From assembly GCA_945643635.1 (NCBI GenBank), contig CALZFC010000251.1:4963501-5027500 (forward strand): a DNA stretch of 64,000 nucleotides, in the 5' to 3' direction. The translations under genes were made by a program, and so were the position numbers. Position 1 is the stretch's first letter. Each line of letters starts with the position of its first letter. Shown here piece by piece: positions 44,807 through 55,284 of this stretch. The notes under the pieces are model-generated. The model saw only the letters and a list, made by a program, of their open reading frames with translations, had not been told where the DNA came from and searched no databases. The stretch is from Allodiplogaster sudhausi (lineage: Eukaryota > Nematoda > Chromadorea > Rhabditida > Diplogasteridae).

Positions 44807-45511
44807 ATGAATGATATTAGTGAAGTTGTATTTGACCCAGAATATGAAAGACAGCTCTTTTTAAACCATCCTATAAACGAAATATCTCATACAATAGCTG
44901 ATATGTTTAGAGAAGCTAGAGAAAAAAATATGCATAAAGAAAGAGATTTGAGAGATAAAGATGATAATATTTTTAGAGAAACAAGAGAAGTCATAAATAG
45001 AGAAGCAATTATTAATAATGAAAATAGTGATAGTAGTGATAATAATCATAATGAAAATAGTCATAATGAAAATAGTCATAATGATAATCATAATGAAAAT
45101 AGTCATAATGAAAATAGTGATAATAATAGCGATAATGAAAATGGTCATAATGAAAATAGCGATAATTCAAAACTTGAAAATAAAGAATGTGAAAGTTATA
45201 AAGAACTAAGAAAACAAGTCAAAGTATTAGATAAAAAAACAGATAATTTGAATAAAGAACATGAAGAACAAAAACTAAGATATAAAGAACAAAAAGTAGA
45301 ATATGAAAAAGAAGAAAGAAAATATCAAGACCTACATTTTAAATATATCACACTCATAGTAGAAAATGAAGAACTAAAAGAAAAATTTACAAAACTTGAA
45401 AATAATGAAAAGGATCTAAACAAGATTGAAAAACCTAGAGATTCTAGAAAAGTGAAACCTAAAGTTGTTGTCAAAAATGAAGAAGATGATGAATATTATT
45501 CTTCTATCTAA
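44807..45511 (+). CDS. Polinton accessory coiled-coil protein with Asn-rich repeat
   Basis: 234 codons, start MNDISEVVFDPEYERQ, divergent from the capsid gene and sharing a 27-bp intergenic start region with it. Residues about 75-125 are repeats of NENSHNENSHNDNH; residues 135-215 are a strong charged coiled coil (EEQKLRYKEQKVEYEKEERK) with a basic end (KPRDSRKVKPK region). No known domain. The repeat lies within a slippage-prone AT-rich tract (aatgaaaatagtcat). Coiled-coil proteins of this type could be scaffolds or fibres, but that is a guess. The frame is fully open. Confidence 0.6.
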   Translation: MNDISEVVFDPEYERQLFLNHPINEISHTIADMFREAREKNMHKERDLRDKDDNIFRETREVINREAIINNENSDSSDNNHNENSHNENSHNDNHNENSHNENSDNNSDNENGHNENSDNSKLENKECESYKELRKQVKVLDKKTDNLNKEHEEQKLRYKEQKVEYEKEERKYQDLHFKYITLIVENEELKEKFTKLENNEKDLNKIEKPRDSRKVKPKVVVKNEEDDEYYSSI

Positions 45512-45903
45512 AAATTGCCTTAAATTAAACTCTTTGTAGATTATTTTCAGGTTCCCAACTATTAAATTTATCTGGATATCCATACCATTTCACTAAAATT
45601 TCCTTTACTCCATCTTTAGTTCTTCGTTTGAGAATTTTTTCTACTTTATAAACATCATTTCTTTGATCATAAAGTACTAATTCTTCATCATAAAACTTTC
45701 CTTTTATAATTTCATTTGATAAATCTTTAATTTCATATGTAACTGGATCGGTATTGTAAACTTTATTGATAATAAACATTTCAGTTGTCCAATTTGGAAG
45801 ATATCCTTTGTCAAAAATTGACTTATATTTCGTGATTGTAACTTTAGCACCTTCTTTAAATTTTGAGTCAATCTCTTCATTAAATTTTGAGTTAATCTCT
45901 TCT

Positions 45904-45974
45904 GTCTCTTTATTTGGAAATAAATTTTTATGAACAGTCTCTTTATTTGGAAATAAATTTTTATGAACAACCTC
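45904..45974. repeat. Tandem 33-bp duplication in the integrase tail
   Basis: Two adjacent copies around tttggaaataaatttttatg, duplicating the residues HKNLFPNKE in the linker between integrase core and chromodomain. In-frame size. Confidence 0.75.
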
Positions 45975-46614
45975 TTTATTTTCCTTCAGACTTGCTTTTC
46001 CAGGTCATTTTTCCTGATCTGTGATAAGAATTGTTATAATTATTCATTAAATCATCTAAGATATTAATCCATTTATGATTATTATTTTGAGTAAATATTT
46101 TCCACATCTTTTCCTTTAGAGTTCTATTAAATCTTTCAACAATTGAAGCTTTTTTATTAGATTCTGTAGAAAAGTGATTGATTTTATTTTCTTTGATTAG
46201 TTTGTTCATTTTAGAATTGAAGAACTCTTTTCCTTTATCCGTTTGAAATTTTTGAGGTTTTCTTGATTTTATCAACACTTCAAATACTCTAAGAATCTCT
46301 TCTCCACTCTTATTTTTAATAGGGATAGCCCAAGCATATTTACTAAAACAATCAATAACGGTTAATAGATATTTAAAGCCATCATTCTCTTTGGAATATG
46401 GTATCATTTCAACTAAATCTGCTTGCCATTGTTCATCAATATCATGAATGTATACTCTTTCTGTTTTATAATTTTTTCTTGCTGGTTTATGAAGTGTTTA
46501 CGTATCTTGTTGATCAAGAAATTCTTTAATTTCCTTTTGGGATTTTCCTGTTTTTCTTTGTAAATCATTAATACCAGAGAATCCTGTTTTTGGATCATAA
46601 TATACATCTTCTAA

Positions 46615-46684
46615 CTTAGTGTCCATCTTAGTGTCCATCTTAGTGTCCAGTTTAGTGTCCAGATTAGTGTCTAGCTGAGTGTCT
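46615..46684. repeat. 12-bp coding tandem repeat in the integrase N-terminal region
   Basis: Six copies of a tagtgtcc-based 12-mer, translated on the minus strand as repeated Asp-Thr-Lys-Leu/Met. Confidence 0.8.
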
Positions 46685-46861
46685 GAATTCATTGAAATAA
46701 ATTTAAATTTTACCCTATTACATTCTTTACAGTTACCTTTTATCATTTTTCTGTTATTTTTTTATAATATTTCAGCTGGATTGATAGTTTCAGTATTTTT
46801 CTTACATGCTATACAATATATTTATAACAAAAAAAAATTTATTATAATAAATTATTGAAAA

Positions 46862-47617
46862 ATGATAGATCTTTCTATTAAAAATTTATACACGCCGAGA
46901 CAGAATAATTTTCTTCTTCCATCATCAATTAGAGCTTGTATAATTGGAAAATCTGGATGTGGAAAAACAAATTTGATAATGAACTTACTTTTAAGTAAAT
47001 TTGATTCTCAAGATTATCTTGATTATAATAATTTATACATATTTTCTAGATCACTACATCAACCTATTAATCAAGTATTGATCAAAGGACTTGAAAATAC
47101 TCTTACAAAACAAGAAATATTAGATTGTATTGTCAACAGAACATATTGTGTTAAAAAAGAACAAAAGAATGTACAAAATATTCAAATTCACTGTTATAAA
47201 GATGTCAATGATGTGCCTGAACCCTCAGAAATCGATCCTAATTTAAAAACATTAATAATTTTCGATGATATAATTGGTGAGAATCAGACTAAAATTGAAG
47301 ATTATTATACTCATGGAAGACATAATAATGTTGATTGTTTCTATATTAGTCAAAATTATTTTAAATTATAAAAAAATACAGTCAGAGAGAACGCTAATTT
47401 ATTCATTTTATTTAACCAAGATGGTAGGAATCTCAATTATTTTTATAATGATCATTGTACTGATTTAAAGAAAGATGAATTTTTTGAGATGTGTCGAGAA
47501 TGTTGGAGTACAGATTTTGGATTTATCACAGTGGATTTGTCATGTTCAAAAGAAAGAGGAAAGTATAGAAAAATGTTGAATTGCTATTACTTAGATGATC
47601 AGATTTTTCTTATATGA
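46862..47617 (+). pseudogene. Polinton packaging ATPase (FtsK/HerA-like), premature stop
   Basis: An open frame from MIDLSIKNLYTPRQNNF to a TAA at 47,369-47,371 (169 codons). Walker A is IIGKSGCGKTNL (about residues 27-38) and Walker B is LKTLIIFDDIIGE (about 129-141), as in the A32-like DNA-packaging ATPases that drive genome translocation into the capsid. After the stop the same frame stays open to 47,617 with family-like sequence (VRENANLFILFNQD, then CRECW), so the stop truncates roughly the last third. The minor capsid gene begins 16 bp downstream on the same strand. Confidence 0.85.
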
Positions 47618-47632
47618 TTTTTAACTTAATAA

Positions 47633-48358
47633 ATGGTTTATTTTTTCTTAAATCTTTCTTCAAGTGAACAAACATTTGTGTTTCCTTTTCAAGATAAATT
47701 TATGTTTGATTTTCAAGATGAAAATAAAAAATTTGAAATTACTTTAATTAAAATTGAAGGATATTTAGAAATTAATAAGTATGTAATAAATAAGTCAAAT
47801 AGTAAGTTTCGCTACACGATGAGAGGAAATGATGCTAATAACAACGAAATTATTGACGATGAGAGATTCGATATAGATATTCCAAATGGTACTTATACTC
47901 TGGAAGAATTAAGGGATCAAATCAAAAATTTAAATACTAAACATAAAAATGCCTTTTTATTAAAGATTGAGAATAATAAATTAATTTTACATACTAGAGA
48001 TCCATATTCAATTGATTTTACCGCTGGAAATACAATTGGTCCAACATTGGGATTTGATAATAAAATATTAACTAAGGGCAAGCATATTTCTAAACATATA
48101 ATCACAAATATTGAGGATATATTTTTATCTTGTAATCTAATTGATGATACATTTGTGAATACTACTAAATCAAATTTTCTTCATAGATTTAAAATGAATG
48201 AAAACATTCTTTCAGAACCATGTAATCCTTCTTGTCATAATGTAGTAAATGTACCTGATAATATTACGTTAAAATTGGTTGATATGAAAAATAATACAAT
48301 TAATTTTAGTCATGTAAATCTTATGATTGAAATAAATTTAAGTGAAATAAATAAGTAA
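47633..48358 (+). CDS. Polinton minor capsid (penton) protein
   Basis: An intact 241-codon frame, start MVYFFLNLSSSEQTF. The block DIDIPNGTYTLEELRDQIKN followed by SIDFTAGNTIGPTLGF matches the single jelly-roll penton-type minor capsid protein of Polintons and adintoviruses (pattern P.GTY....L...I, then N.IG..LGF). This protein would fill the icosahedral vertices. It sits between the ATPase and protease genes on the same strand, a typical morphogenesis cluster, 16 bp before the protease start. No lesion seen. Confidence 0.75.
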   Translation: MVYFFLNLSSSEQTFVFPFQDKFMFDFQDENKKFEITLIKIEGYLEINKYVINKSNSKFRYTMRGNDANNNEIIDDERFDIDIPNGTYTLEELRDQIKNLNTKHKNAFLLKIENNKLILHTRDPYSIDFTAGNTIGPTLGFDNKILTKGKHISKHIITNIEDIFLSCNLIDDTFVNTTKSNFLHRFKMNENILSEPCNPSCHNVVNVPDNITLKLVDMKNNTINFSHVNLMIEINLSEINK

Positions 48359-48374
48359 TTTTATTTTCAATCAA

Positions 48375-48833
48375 ATGAATAACATGTCAATCTTAACAAA
48401 TAATAAGATGTCAAGCTTAACAAATATTGATCTGAAAAATCTAGTTGACGAATTCAAAATTAAAAACTTCAGAGGTGTATTTATGAGAAATACACTTCCT
48501 AATAGCATTATGGATAAGGAATGTGGAATAGTAAATCTTGATACTAATAATAATCCAGGAACACATTGGGTTTGTTATCATAAAGATAATGATAAAATAT
48601 ATTATTTTGATTCCTTTGGATTAGATCCTCCATTAGAATTACAAGAATATCTGAATACTCAAAAATCTAAGATTTTGTTATCACCGAATTATAATAAAAA
48701 TTCTAAAGTTTTGTTATCAACTTTTCAAATTCAAAAATTAAATACTCATTGTTGTGGACATTATTGTTTATTAGTCTTAAAACTTTTAGAAAATTATGAT
48801 TATACTGATGTTATTTTAAGTTTAATTGAGTAG
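48375..48833 (+). CDS. Polinton cysteine protease (adenain/Ulp1-like)
   Basis: An intact 152-codon frame. The catalytic order His-Asp-Gln-Cys is visible: GTHWVCYHKD (His, about residue 58), IYYFDSFGLDPP (acidic residue, about 76), STFQIQKLNTHCCGHYCLLVL (Gln and nucleophile Cys, about 117-130). This matches adenovirus-type maturation proteases that cleave capsid proteins. The ATG at 48,375 leaves 16 bp after the minor capsid stop; a second Met two codons on is also possible. It converges with the polymerase gene, which ends 30 bp downstream on the other strand. Confidence 0.88.
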   Translation: MNNMSILTNNKMSSLTNIDLKNLVDEFKIKNFRGVFMRNTLPNSIMDKECGIVNLDTNNNPGTHWVCYHKDNDKIYYFDSFGLDPPLELQEYLNTQKSKILLSPNYNKNSKVLLSTFQIQKLNTHCCGHYCLLVLKLLENYDYTDVILSLIE

Positions 48834-48863
48834 TATTGAGTAATCTATTTTCAGTTATTATTC

Positions 48864-51800
48864 TTATTCAGCTATTTTTAATACGTTCGATTTATGATTT
48901 CCATATGCTAGTGTATCAATAGTGTTGTCTAAAATGTCTCTCTTATATTCGTCTTTATTGTCTTTGTTGAAGACCATTTTATTTTGTTTTATTGTTGAAA
49001 CTTCATGAGATTTGCTTTGAATTAAATATTGTTCTTTTCTAGTATATTTTTTTTCTAATAAACATTTTTTATATTCATCTACTTTTAATTTCCTTATTAC
49101 ATTCTTTTTTATTCCTTTCGCCTTTTTAATTTCTTCGGTTTGTCCAATTTCATAGTCTTTTATTTCATATGCATATTGTTTTGGTTTTAATCCAACAAAT
49201 CTTGTCATTATCCTTCCATTCAATTCATCTTTGAATTTTCCTATTACCTTTTTATTTGATTCATCATATAGTTCATGTTCTTTTGGATAGTCACTAAAAT
49301 CGAATTGGTTTTTCATATCCTTTTTCATATCTGAATAAATATCATCTGTTTTTACTTCATAGATGAAACTATCTGTATCTTGATAGCATAATCTTAATTT
49401 CTCATTATATTTTGGTTTCATGACATCATAATGGAATTCATACATTAAAGTTTTACTAATATCCTAAATACTGAGTCCAATATAGATTGGTTTATCAAAT
49501 GTTAGTTTAGTTTTTGGCATTTCAACACTTAATAGATCTTCATTAATGATAACACTTTTCTTGAAATTTGGTTTACTTATCAACTTCACTGCTTTTTCTT
49601 TTGATGATGTTAATTTCACATCAACTCTATTTCTAATATATTCCATAGTTTTACCAAATACAGCATTATTCATTAGTTTGAAAAAATCCTTTTCAAAATC
49701 ATTTTTAGCTTTTTTTCTTAGATTCGTATTTAATTCAATATATTGTTCATCCAATTACTCTCATTAAATGTTAAGATTTTATGTATTTTCTTTAACCTTA
49801 ATCCATGATCTAATGCTTGAAGTAATGCTGTATAATGTATTACATACTTTTCTTTATCAAACAGAGTATTCATAAGTTTTGGAAATTTTTGATTATTTAC
49901 AACAGTGTTTTGAGGACAAAATGGGAAATCATCATGTTCATCATGTAATTCTTTTGGATATTCTAAATCAACTTCTAATATACATCGCTTATTCTGATTA
50001 TTCAAACTTGAAATATATTCTCTAATGCTGAATTCATCCACCAATTCATCTTCAAATTTCAGTTCATTATATGGTAAGTTTTGTCCATCCATATAAATTA
50101 TTTGCATCTAAATACATTAAATATGTTGATTCTTTATCTGGATTATATTCATCTTTCATATACTTATTGTTTGCTTTTGAATATCTCTTAATAACATTTA
50201 CCATTCCTCCTCTTATTCCTCTTTCAATAAATAAATACATATCAACATCTTTAATGGTTTCTAGTTCAATTTCTGTCTTTTTTAACATTGCGTCCCAAGC
50301 TAGTCCAGGTGCTGTATAATACCATGCTGGATCTAATTCATAATTGGTTATGCAAAGATTTCTAAAATTTTCAAATACATCTGCTAATAAAATAACATCA
50401 TTAATCATATATAGTTCTGTATATTCACCTAGATTTTTACAATTCATCGTTTTGTAAACTTCCTTGGCATATTCATAATCTTCTTCTGAACAATGTTTAT
50501 CGTTTAGTTTATCATAAAATAATTCAATGCTTGGTAATTCCTTTTCTTCATATTTCTCCAAAGAATCCATATATTCATATGGATAAATTCCTTTTCTTCT
50601 CATGAGATGCAAATGATCTTTATTATAGTAACTTTGTGTTATTTTTAGTTGATCATGAGCTGAATTTTCAACTAACTTTCCTATTGACATGAATGAAAAA
50701 CTATCTATAAATCTAATTTCTAATGTTCTACAATCAAATTCAGATTGATTGTTCCTTCTATACTTTTCAGGAATTCTAGACTTTTCAGAATATTCTACTA
50801 AATAACTAAAGTTAACATATTTCTCGCTGTTATTTGGAATAACCTTGATATCTGAAATATCAATATCGTCATCAAATTGTTTCCTTCCATATTCAAAGGA
50901 ACCAATAATTAAGTGAGAATCATATCCTTTTAGATTATGAAATACAACTGGAAAGAATCTATTTTTCTTTGTTTTTAGATTACATTGCCTACATAATGGA
51001 CCTCTATATTCACCTGACCAATGATCATGGTCCTTGCATTTATAATTGTCATCGGTGTATTCTCTTTTACATTCTGGACATGTTTCATTAGCTTTGTATT
51101 CTTCTTTTTCTCCATCTGTTAATCTTCTTATTTTTTTATCAGATGTCTTAATTAATTCCGTATTCTTTTTGCAAATATAACTATTGAATTCGTCTACTGT
51201 GTTTAATCCTCTATACACTTTTTTATCAATAAGATTTCCATTAAAATCAACTACTACAGCACAAAATGCTGATGCTATATGTTTTCCAACTTTTTCGTTA
51301 TATGAAATATCAGGTGAATTACTGACAGAATCATACTTTTCGATAAATGATTCAAAATCAGCATAAATTATATATGGAATTTTCTGAGATTTAAATATAT
51401 TCTTAAATTTACAATTATCTTTTGGTGGATTGTATATAACTGGCTTATTTTTGTCACAATTCTCTCTATGTTCATTGTATTTTTCTTTAACCTGAAAATG
51501 ACTGAAACATCTTATACATATATACATTTTATTTTTATGATTATTAATTTCACTATTTAAAAGCCTGTTGATGTTTTTTATATAACAGTAATGTTTCTTA
51601 TCATCATTATTTTCGCCATTCACTAAAAACAAATTAATTATTCTATCTTCAGGAAGTCTTAGTTTTGAAAGATAACATGGAGTAATCTCTTTTTCTATGT
51701 TTGTTAAAACATTGATTGATGAATTATTCAACTTTTCAAACTTTTCAATTCCTTTTTTATCAACCGGGAAATCAATTCCTGTAAAATCTAGTTCAGTTTC

Positions 51801-52580
51801 ATATTCCTTATAATGAGATATTCTTTGAGCATTTCTATTAACTTAATGTAATGCTGATAAAATTGCCCACATAATCATCTTCATTTTTACATTAATAATT
51901 GCATTCTTTTCTGCAATGAAGTCTGGTAAAATGATATATGAACTTCCTTTAAACATTCTATATAAACGCTTATGCATTGTTACATAATTAACCCTATTTA
52001 TATTCCATCCTGAACCCCTCACATCTTTCGCCCCCATTTTATTTGTTAGTTCTTTACAAGCGTTTGAATAGAATTCGCTTTTATTATCATTGAACAATAA
52101 TTTCTTTGTTTCAGTACTGAAATAGAATTTTTCGACAATATTTTAATTAGTCTTGATCATTTCTACTTCAACTGAAAATCTAATTTTATAGTTTTTCTTT
52201 TCAATTCCATTAAGCAATTCGTCTTCCACATTCTTCAAAAAATCATCGGGCTTTTCATTGTTCTTATTTGTAATTGTAATGTCATTAACATCATAATCCT
52301 TAAATTTTCTTACTTCAAAATCAAAATTCATACACTTCTTTAATTCTTCCTTCTCTTTTCTCAGCGTTTCATTCTTCTCCTTCTTGTCCTTTTGTTCCTT
52401 CCTCACTTTTTCCTTCATCTCCGCGTTCTTTTTAAATTCGTTTTCTAAAATATCTCTTAATTGTGAAACATTCAGTTCTCTCATTTTTTTAACAGGCATC
52501 ATTTTCAGTTGTCCGACTTCTTTTCCAAGCTCATCCCGATTCATTTTATCAATGTTTTTGATCTTCTGGTTTTTACTCAT
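48864..52580 (-). pseudogene. Polinton protein-primed family B DNA polymerase, multiply broken
   Basis: A locus of about 1,240 codons. The N-terminal charged region (52,580 to 52,143) is followed by pieces 52,097-51,843, 51,731-50,067, 50,107-49,730, 49,754-49,464 and 49,445-48,864. Exonuclease motifs: IIYADFESFIEK (Exo I), VFHNLKGYDSHLI (Exo II), YMINDVILLADV (Exo III). A zinc/HNH-like DHDHWSGEYRGPLCRQCN sits between them. Polymerase motifs: YLDANNLYGW (A), FKLMNNAVFGKTME (B) and YQDTDSFIYEV (C, DTDS). In-frame stops occur near 52,143, 51,843 and 49,460, and frame changes near 50,085 and 49,740. The enzyme would replicate the element from a protein primer at its ends; this copy cannot. Confidence 0.92.
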
Positions 52581-52768
52581 TCTTGCGTTCTGAAAATTGA
52601 CTTCAGGGACAATCTGGTGATCGCCAATTTTCAGTTATTTATAGGGGAAAATTTTTTTCAAATAAAAAAACATAATTTTTCAAAATTTGGAAATGTTGCT
52701 ATTTTACTCAATTTTAGATTTCGAAAAATAGGAATGAATGTTTTATTGAAAAAAAATTGGTTATGTAA

Positions 52769-53695
52769 ATGGTTTATAAATTTAACGACTTTTCTGATGA
52801 TGAGAAACGAAAGCAAATAATTGAAAAACATTTACAGCTTAGAAAGAGTTGGAAGAATGAATTGGAGGGTTATGCAAATGATGAAAAAAATTACGAAGAA
52901 AAAAGGGAAGAGTTATTTAAGCCAATTATACAATCAAATGAAAAATTGAACAAAGAACTATTAGAGGATAGAAATAAAATAGTTGAAACTATTCATAATT
53001 TTAATAATATGCTAATAAATAAAGAAACAAAACCAATTGAACAAAAGGAAATAAAAGCAATTGAACAAAAAGCAATTGAACAACCTAAAGACAATAAATC
53101 TCAGTATTTTGTTAGTTCAACTATTGCAAACTATTTAAAAGATAATACTGATAAAAGTATTGCAGGATATTCGATTAGATATGACAGGGAACACGATAAA
53201 TATACTATTGGAGCTCGAAATGTTTATATAAATAATAACGAAATAAAAATTGCAAACAGAAAATATAATGCAACTAATGGATTAATGGAATTACTAGTAA
53301 AAAAGACTCCTGATAACAGTAAAATTACTCAAGATGATCTCAAAAACTATCAGCAAATTCTGATTGATACAAAGGCAATTTATCACAATTTTGATGATAA
53401 ACAAAATAGACTTAATTCGGATCCTAGTGCAAAATGGAAACTAATTACTGATTTATTCGGAATGAAAAGAGGAGGCGCACTTAATAGTAAAACCATTAAA
53501 GATGTTCAATTTTTACCAGATAATTCAAACTCATTAGTGGATATGCTAAAGATGTCTGTTTCTTCCTATCAAGCTGGTAATACAGGTGAATTCAACAAAA
53601 TAAATTGCATTTTAGATGCGCTAATTAAAAAGAAAATGATTAAAAGGAGAAATGTAAAATATATATATAAGGATATAGGTATGACTAGTTCATAA
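52769..53695 (+). CDS. Conserved Polinton protein of unknown function
   Basis: An intact 308-codon frame, start MVYKFNDFSDDEKRKQ, divergent from the polymerase gene with about 190 bp between. Residues 1-75 form a charged coiled coil; residues 78-95 are an IEQKEIKAIEQKAIEQ repeat. The second half contains a pattern I recall from Polinton and adintovirus proteins of unknown role: YNATNGLMELLVKK followed by TQDDLKNYQQILIDT. No enzymatic motif is seen. The C-terminus is basic (KKKMIKRRNVKYIYK). No lesion found. Confidence 0.6.
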   Translation: MVYKFNDFSDDEKRKQIIEKHLQLRKSWKNELEGYANDEKNYEEKREELFKPIIQSNEKLNKELLEDRNKIVETIHNFNNMLINKETKPIEQKEIKAIEQKAIEQPKDNKSQYFVSSTIANYLKDNTDKSIAGYSIRYDREHDKYTIGARNVYINNNEIKIANRKYNATNGLMELLVKKTPDNSKITQDDLKNYQQILIDTKAIYHNFDDKQNRLNSDPSAKWKLITDLFGMKRGGALNSKTIKDVQFLPDNSNSLVDMLKMSVSSYQAGNTGEFNKINCILDALIKKKMIKRRNVKYIYKDIGMTSS

Positions 53696-53812
53696 AACAT
53701 ACAGAATTAGGTATAGTAGTTCATAAAATAATGGAATTAGGCATAGTAGTAGATAAAAAGGAAAGAATTAGCCATAGTAGTTCATTAAAATATAGAATTA
53801 GGCATATAATGA
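53690..53812 (+). repeat. Imperfect ~36-bp tandem repeats after the 308-codon gene
   Basis: About four degenerate copies of a unit containing agaattaggcatagtagttc. A partial inverted copy (aatatgcctaattcatttta) lies near 54,230. Confidence 0.75.
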
Positions 53813-54021
53813 CTCTATTCATTCAGAGGAGCACGTTGACCCAATGTACCCAAAATGACCCAATTGAACGGGGTACGGTAGGTTGGTTTTATGTAAAATA
53901 AAACGCGTATATTGGCAAAACATTTTCCACCTAATCAGCTAATGGCCTTGGGGACGTTTCAGTGAGTAACACGTTCACCCGAGAGTGAGTACTTGCTACC
54001 ACCTTAGCAGCGAACCCTAAA

Positions 54022-54098
54022 CACTGCGACCCGAGCGGGCTTGAACTTGACCATTTCACATCATAGGCGGACGCTCAACCAATTGAGCTACGTCCCCG
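54022..54098 (-). tRNA. tRNA-like sequence inside the Polinton
   Basis: Read on the minus strand, GGGGACGTAGCTCAATTGGT has an A-box and D-arm layout, and a T-arm-like AAGTTCAAGCCCGC follows about 50 nt on (B-box-like). The anticodon stem does not pair well and the acceptor stem is imperfect, so this is more likely a degenerate tRNA or the head of a tRNA-derived SINE than a working gene. Confidence 0.35.
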
Positions 54099-54307
54099 AG
54101 TTTTCACCTTCGCAAAGAGAATTGAAGACGAACGCGAGAAATAAGAGGGCATCATACATAAAAACAGAGACATTTCTGAAATAAAATCATTTAAAAAAAA
54201 TCACATAACTATTTCTGATGAGTAGAGCTAATATGCCTAATTCATTTTATGAATTACTATTCCTATTTATTTTTTGTTTTGGGTGTTTTTTCATTATGAT
54301 GTTTTAG

Positions 54308-54516
54308 CCTGGCGGCACTTTGTCATCGTTTATTGGCAGATCACCTGGCAGCATCGTGTGTGCATCTTTTGAGTTCTGGAACAGAGCACTCTTCCCGTCT
54401 GGCGAACTCTTTCTATATTTCTCTCGCGAGGGGCCATGCTATTTCTCTGTCTGGTTCGCCTGGCGGCACTGTGTCTGCAGCTTTTGGACTTTGCCCCCGC
54501 GCTCCATGTATATATA
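54308..54516 (+). promoter_or_regulatory. Promoter region of the spliced Polinton gene
   Basis: A TATATATA box at 54,509-54,516 lies about 165 bp before the start codon. Upstream are three copies of a CCTGGC(G/A)GCA motif (54,308, 54,344, 54,459). The segment is GC-richer than the element core, and a possible 5'-UTR acceptor (TTAATTCAG) ends at 54,670. Confidence 0.5.
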
Positions 54517-54679
54517 GCGTACAGAGCTCACTTTCAGGCCAAAGCAAGCCCCTCTTCTCAGAACGCAGAAGTGACTCAACCGACTATAATCTAAGTTTGT
54601 CAGCATTTTTTCCTTACTATATATGTTCTAGATTGTGTTGCATTTTTTTTTTATATTTGTTCTTAATTCAGGTTAAAAA

Positions 54680-55250
54680 ATGGCACCACGAACGAAGAAG
54701 AAACCCTCCATTGATGAAGATATTGAAGATGAACGTCTAGTAAAATTAAAGTAAGTGAAAATCTTTTTTTGTTTTTGTTTTCATACATTTTCATTTCATT
54801 GTTGTTTGCTTTAGGGAAGACGCGGAAGAAAAAATTCATCGCAAGCGAACAGCGTTGGAGCAGGCAAAGGAAAAGAAGAAACGAACACAGACTCAAAGAC
54901 AGCAGGCAATAGAGAGGCATCGTTCAGCCTGCAAGGACGTGAAGCGTCTGGAAGAGGAGTTAACTATTCTTAAAGCTTCTAAAGAAATTAAAATAGATTC
55001 TGCAATTAAAAGAACAATTTGTAAGAAGCGTTCTATTAAAAGCAAAAATAGATTAAACCAACTTAGAGCTAGAAAGTATGCCAAAGAAGCATCAGAGATT
55101 TATATCACTGTTAGTGATGATAGTGATGATAATGATAATGTAGAAGTTAGAAATGTTGTTAATAGTGTTGTTAATGCCTATGATGATGATATTTATATTG
55201 AAGACGATGTTGAAAATCTTCGTTTTGGTAAGAGAGTTAAAATAGAGTAA
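54680..55250 (+). CDS. Spliced coiled-coil/basic protein gene carried by the Polinton
   Basis: Two coding exons, 54680-54750 (MAPRTKKKPSIDEDIEDE; donor GTAAGT) and 54815-55250 (acceptor GCTTTAG; stop TAA), join in phase to give 168 residues. The N-terminus is basic, residues about 25-75 form a highly charged coiled coil (EEKIHRKRTALEQAKEKKKR), another basic stretch (KRTICKKRSIKSKNRLNQLR) follows, and the tail is acidic (DDSDDNDN) ending KRVKIE, a possible nuclear signal. The shape suggests a nuclear regulator, but no bZIP consensus is clear. An AATAAA follows at 55,285. A spliced gene with TATA and poly(A) signals differs from the intronless core genes. Confidence 0.6.
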
Positions 55251-55284
55251 GCTATTTTCATGTTACTATTGCATTGTAAAGTTG

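Larger units (their letters stand above)
45525..46746 (-). pseudogene. Polinton integrase (DDE core plus C-terminal chromodomain), frame-broken
   Basis: The catalytic core (46,407 to 45,976) has the retroviral-type triad: LLTVIDCFSKYAW (Asp), FQTDKGKEFFNS (Asp) and ASIVERFNRTLKEKM (Glu). The C-terminal part (to 45,525) has an SH3-like stretch (NWTTEMFIINKVYN) and a chromodomain (EILVKWYGYPDKFNSWEPE) that would target chromatin. The N-terminal part (46,746 to about 46,413) holds a CKEC pair and a DTKL/DTKM repeat. Frame changes or stops lie near 46,500, near 46,410 and at about 45,976, so the gene is split into at least four pieces. Integrase cuts and joins the element ends, making 6-bp duplications. 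Confidence 0.85.

Noticed and set aside
50071..50319. Plus-strand frames inside the polymerase region
   Set aside because: Antisense to conserved polymerase motifs on the minus strand.
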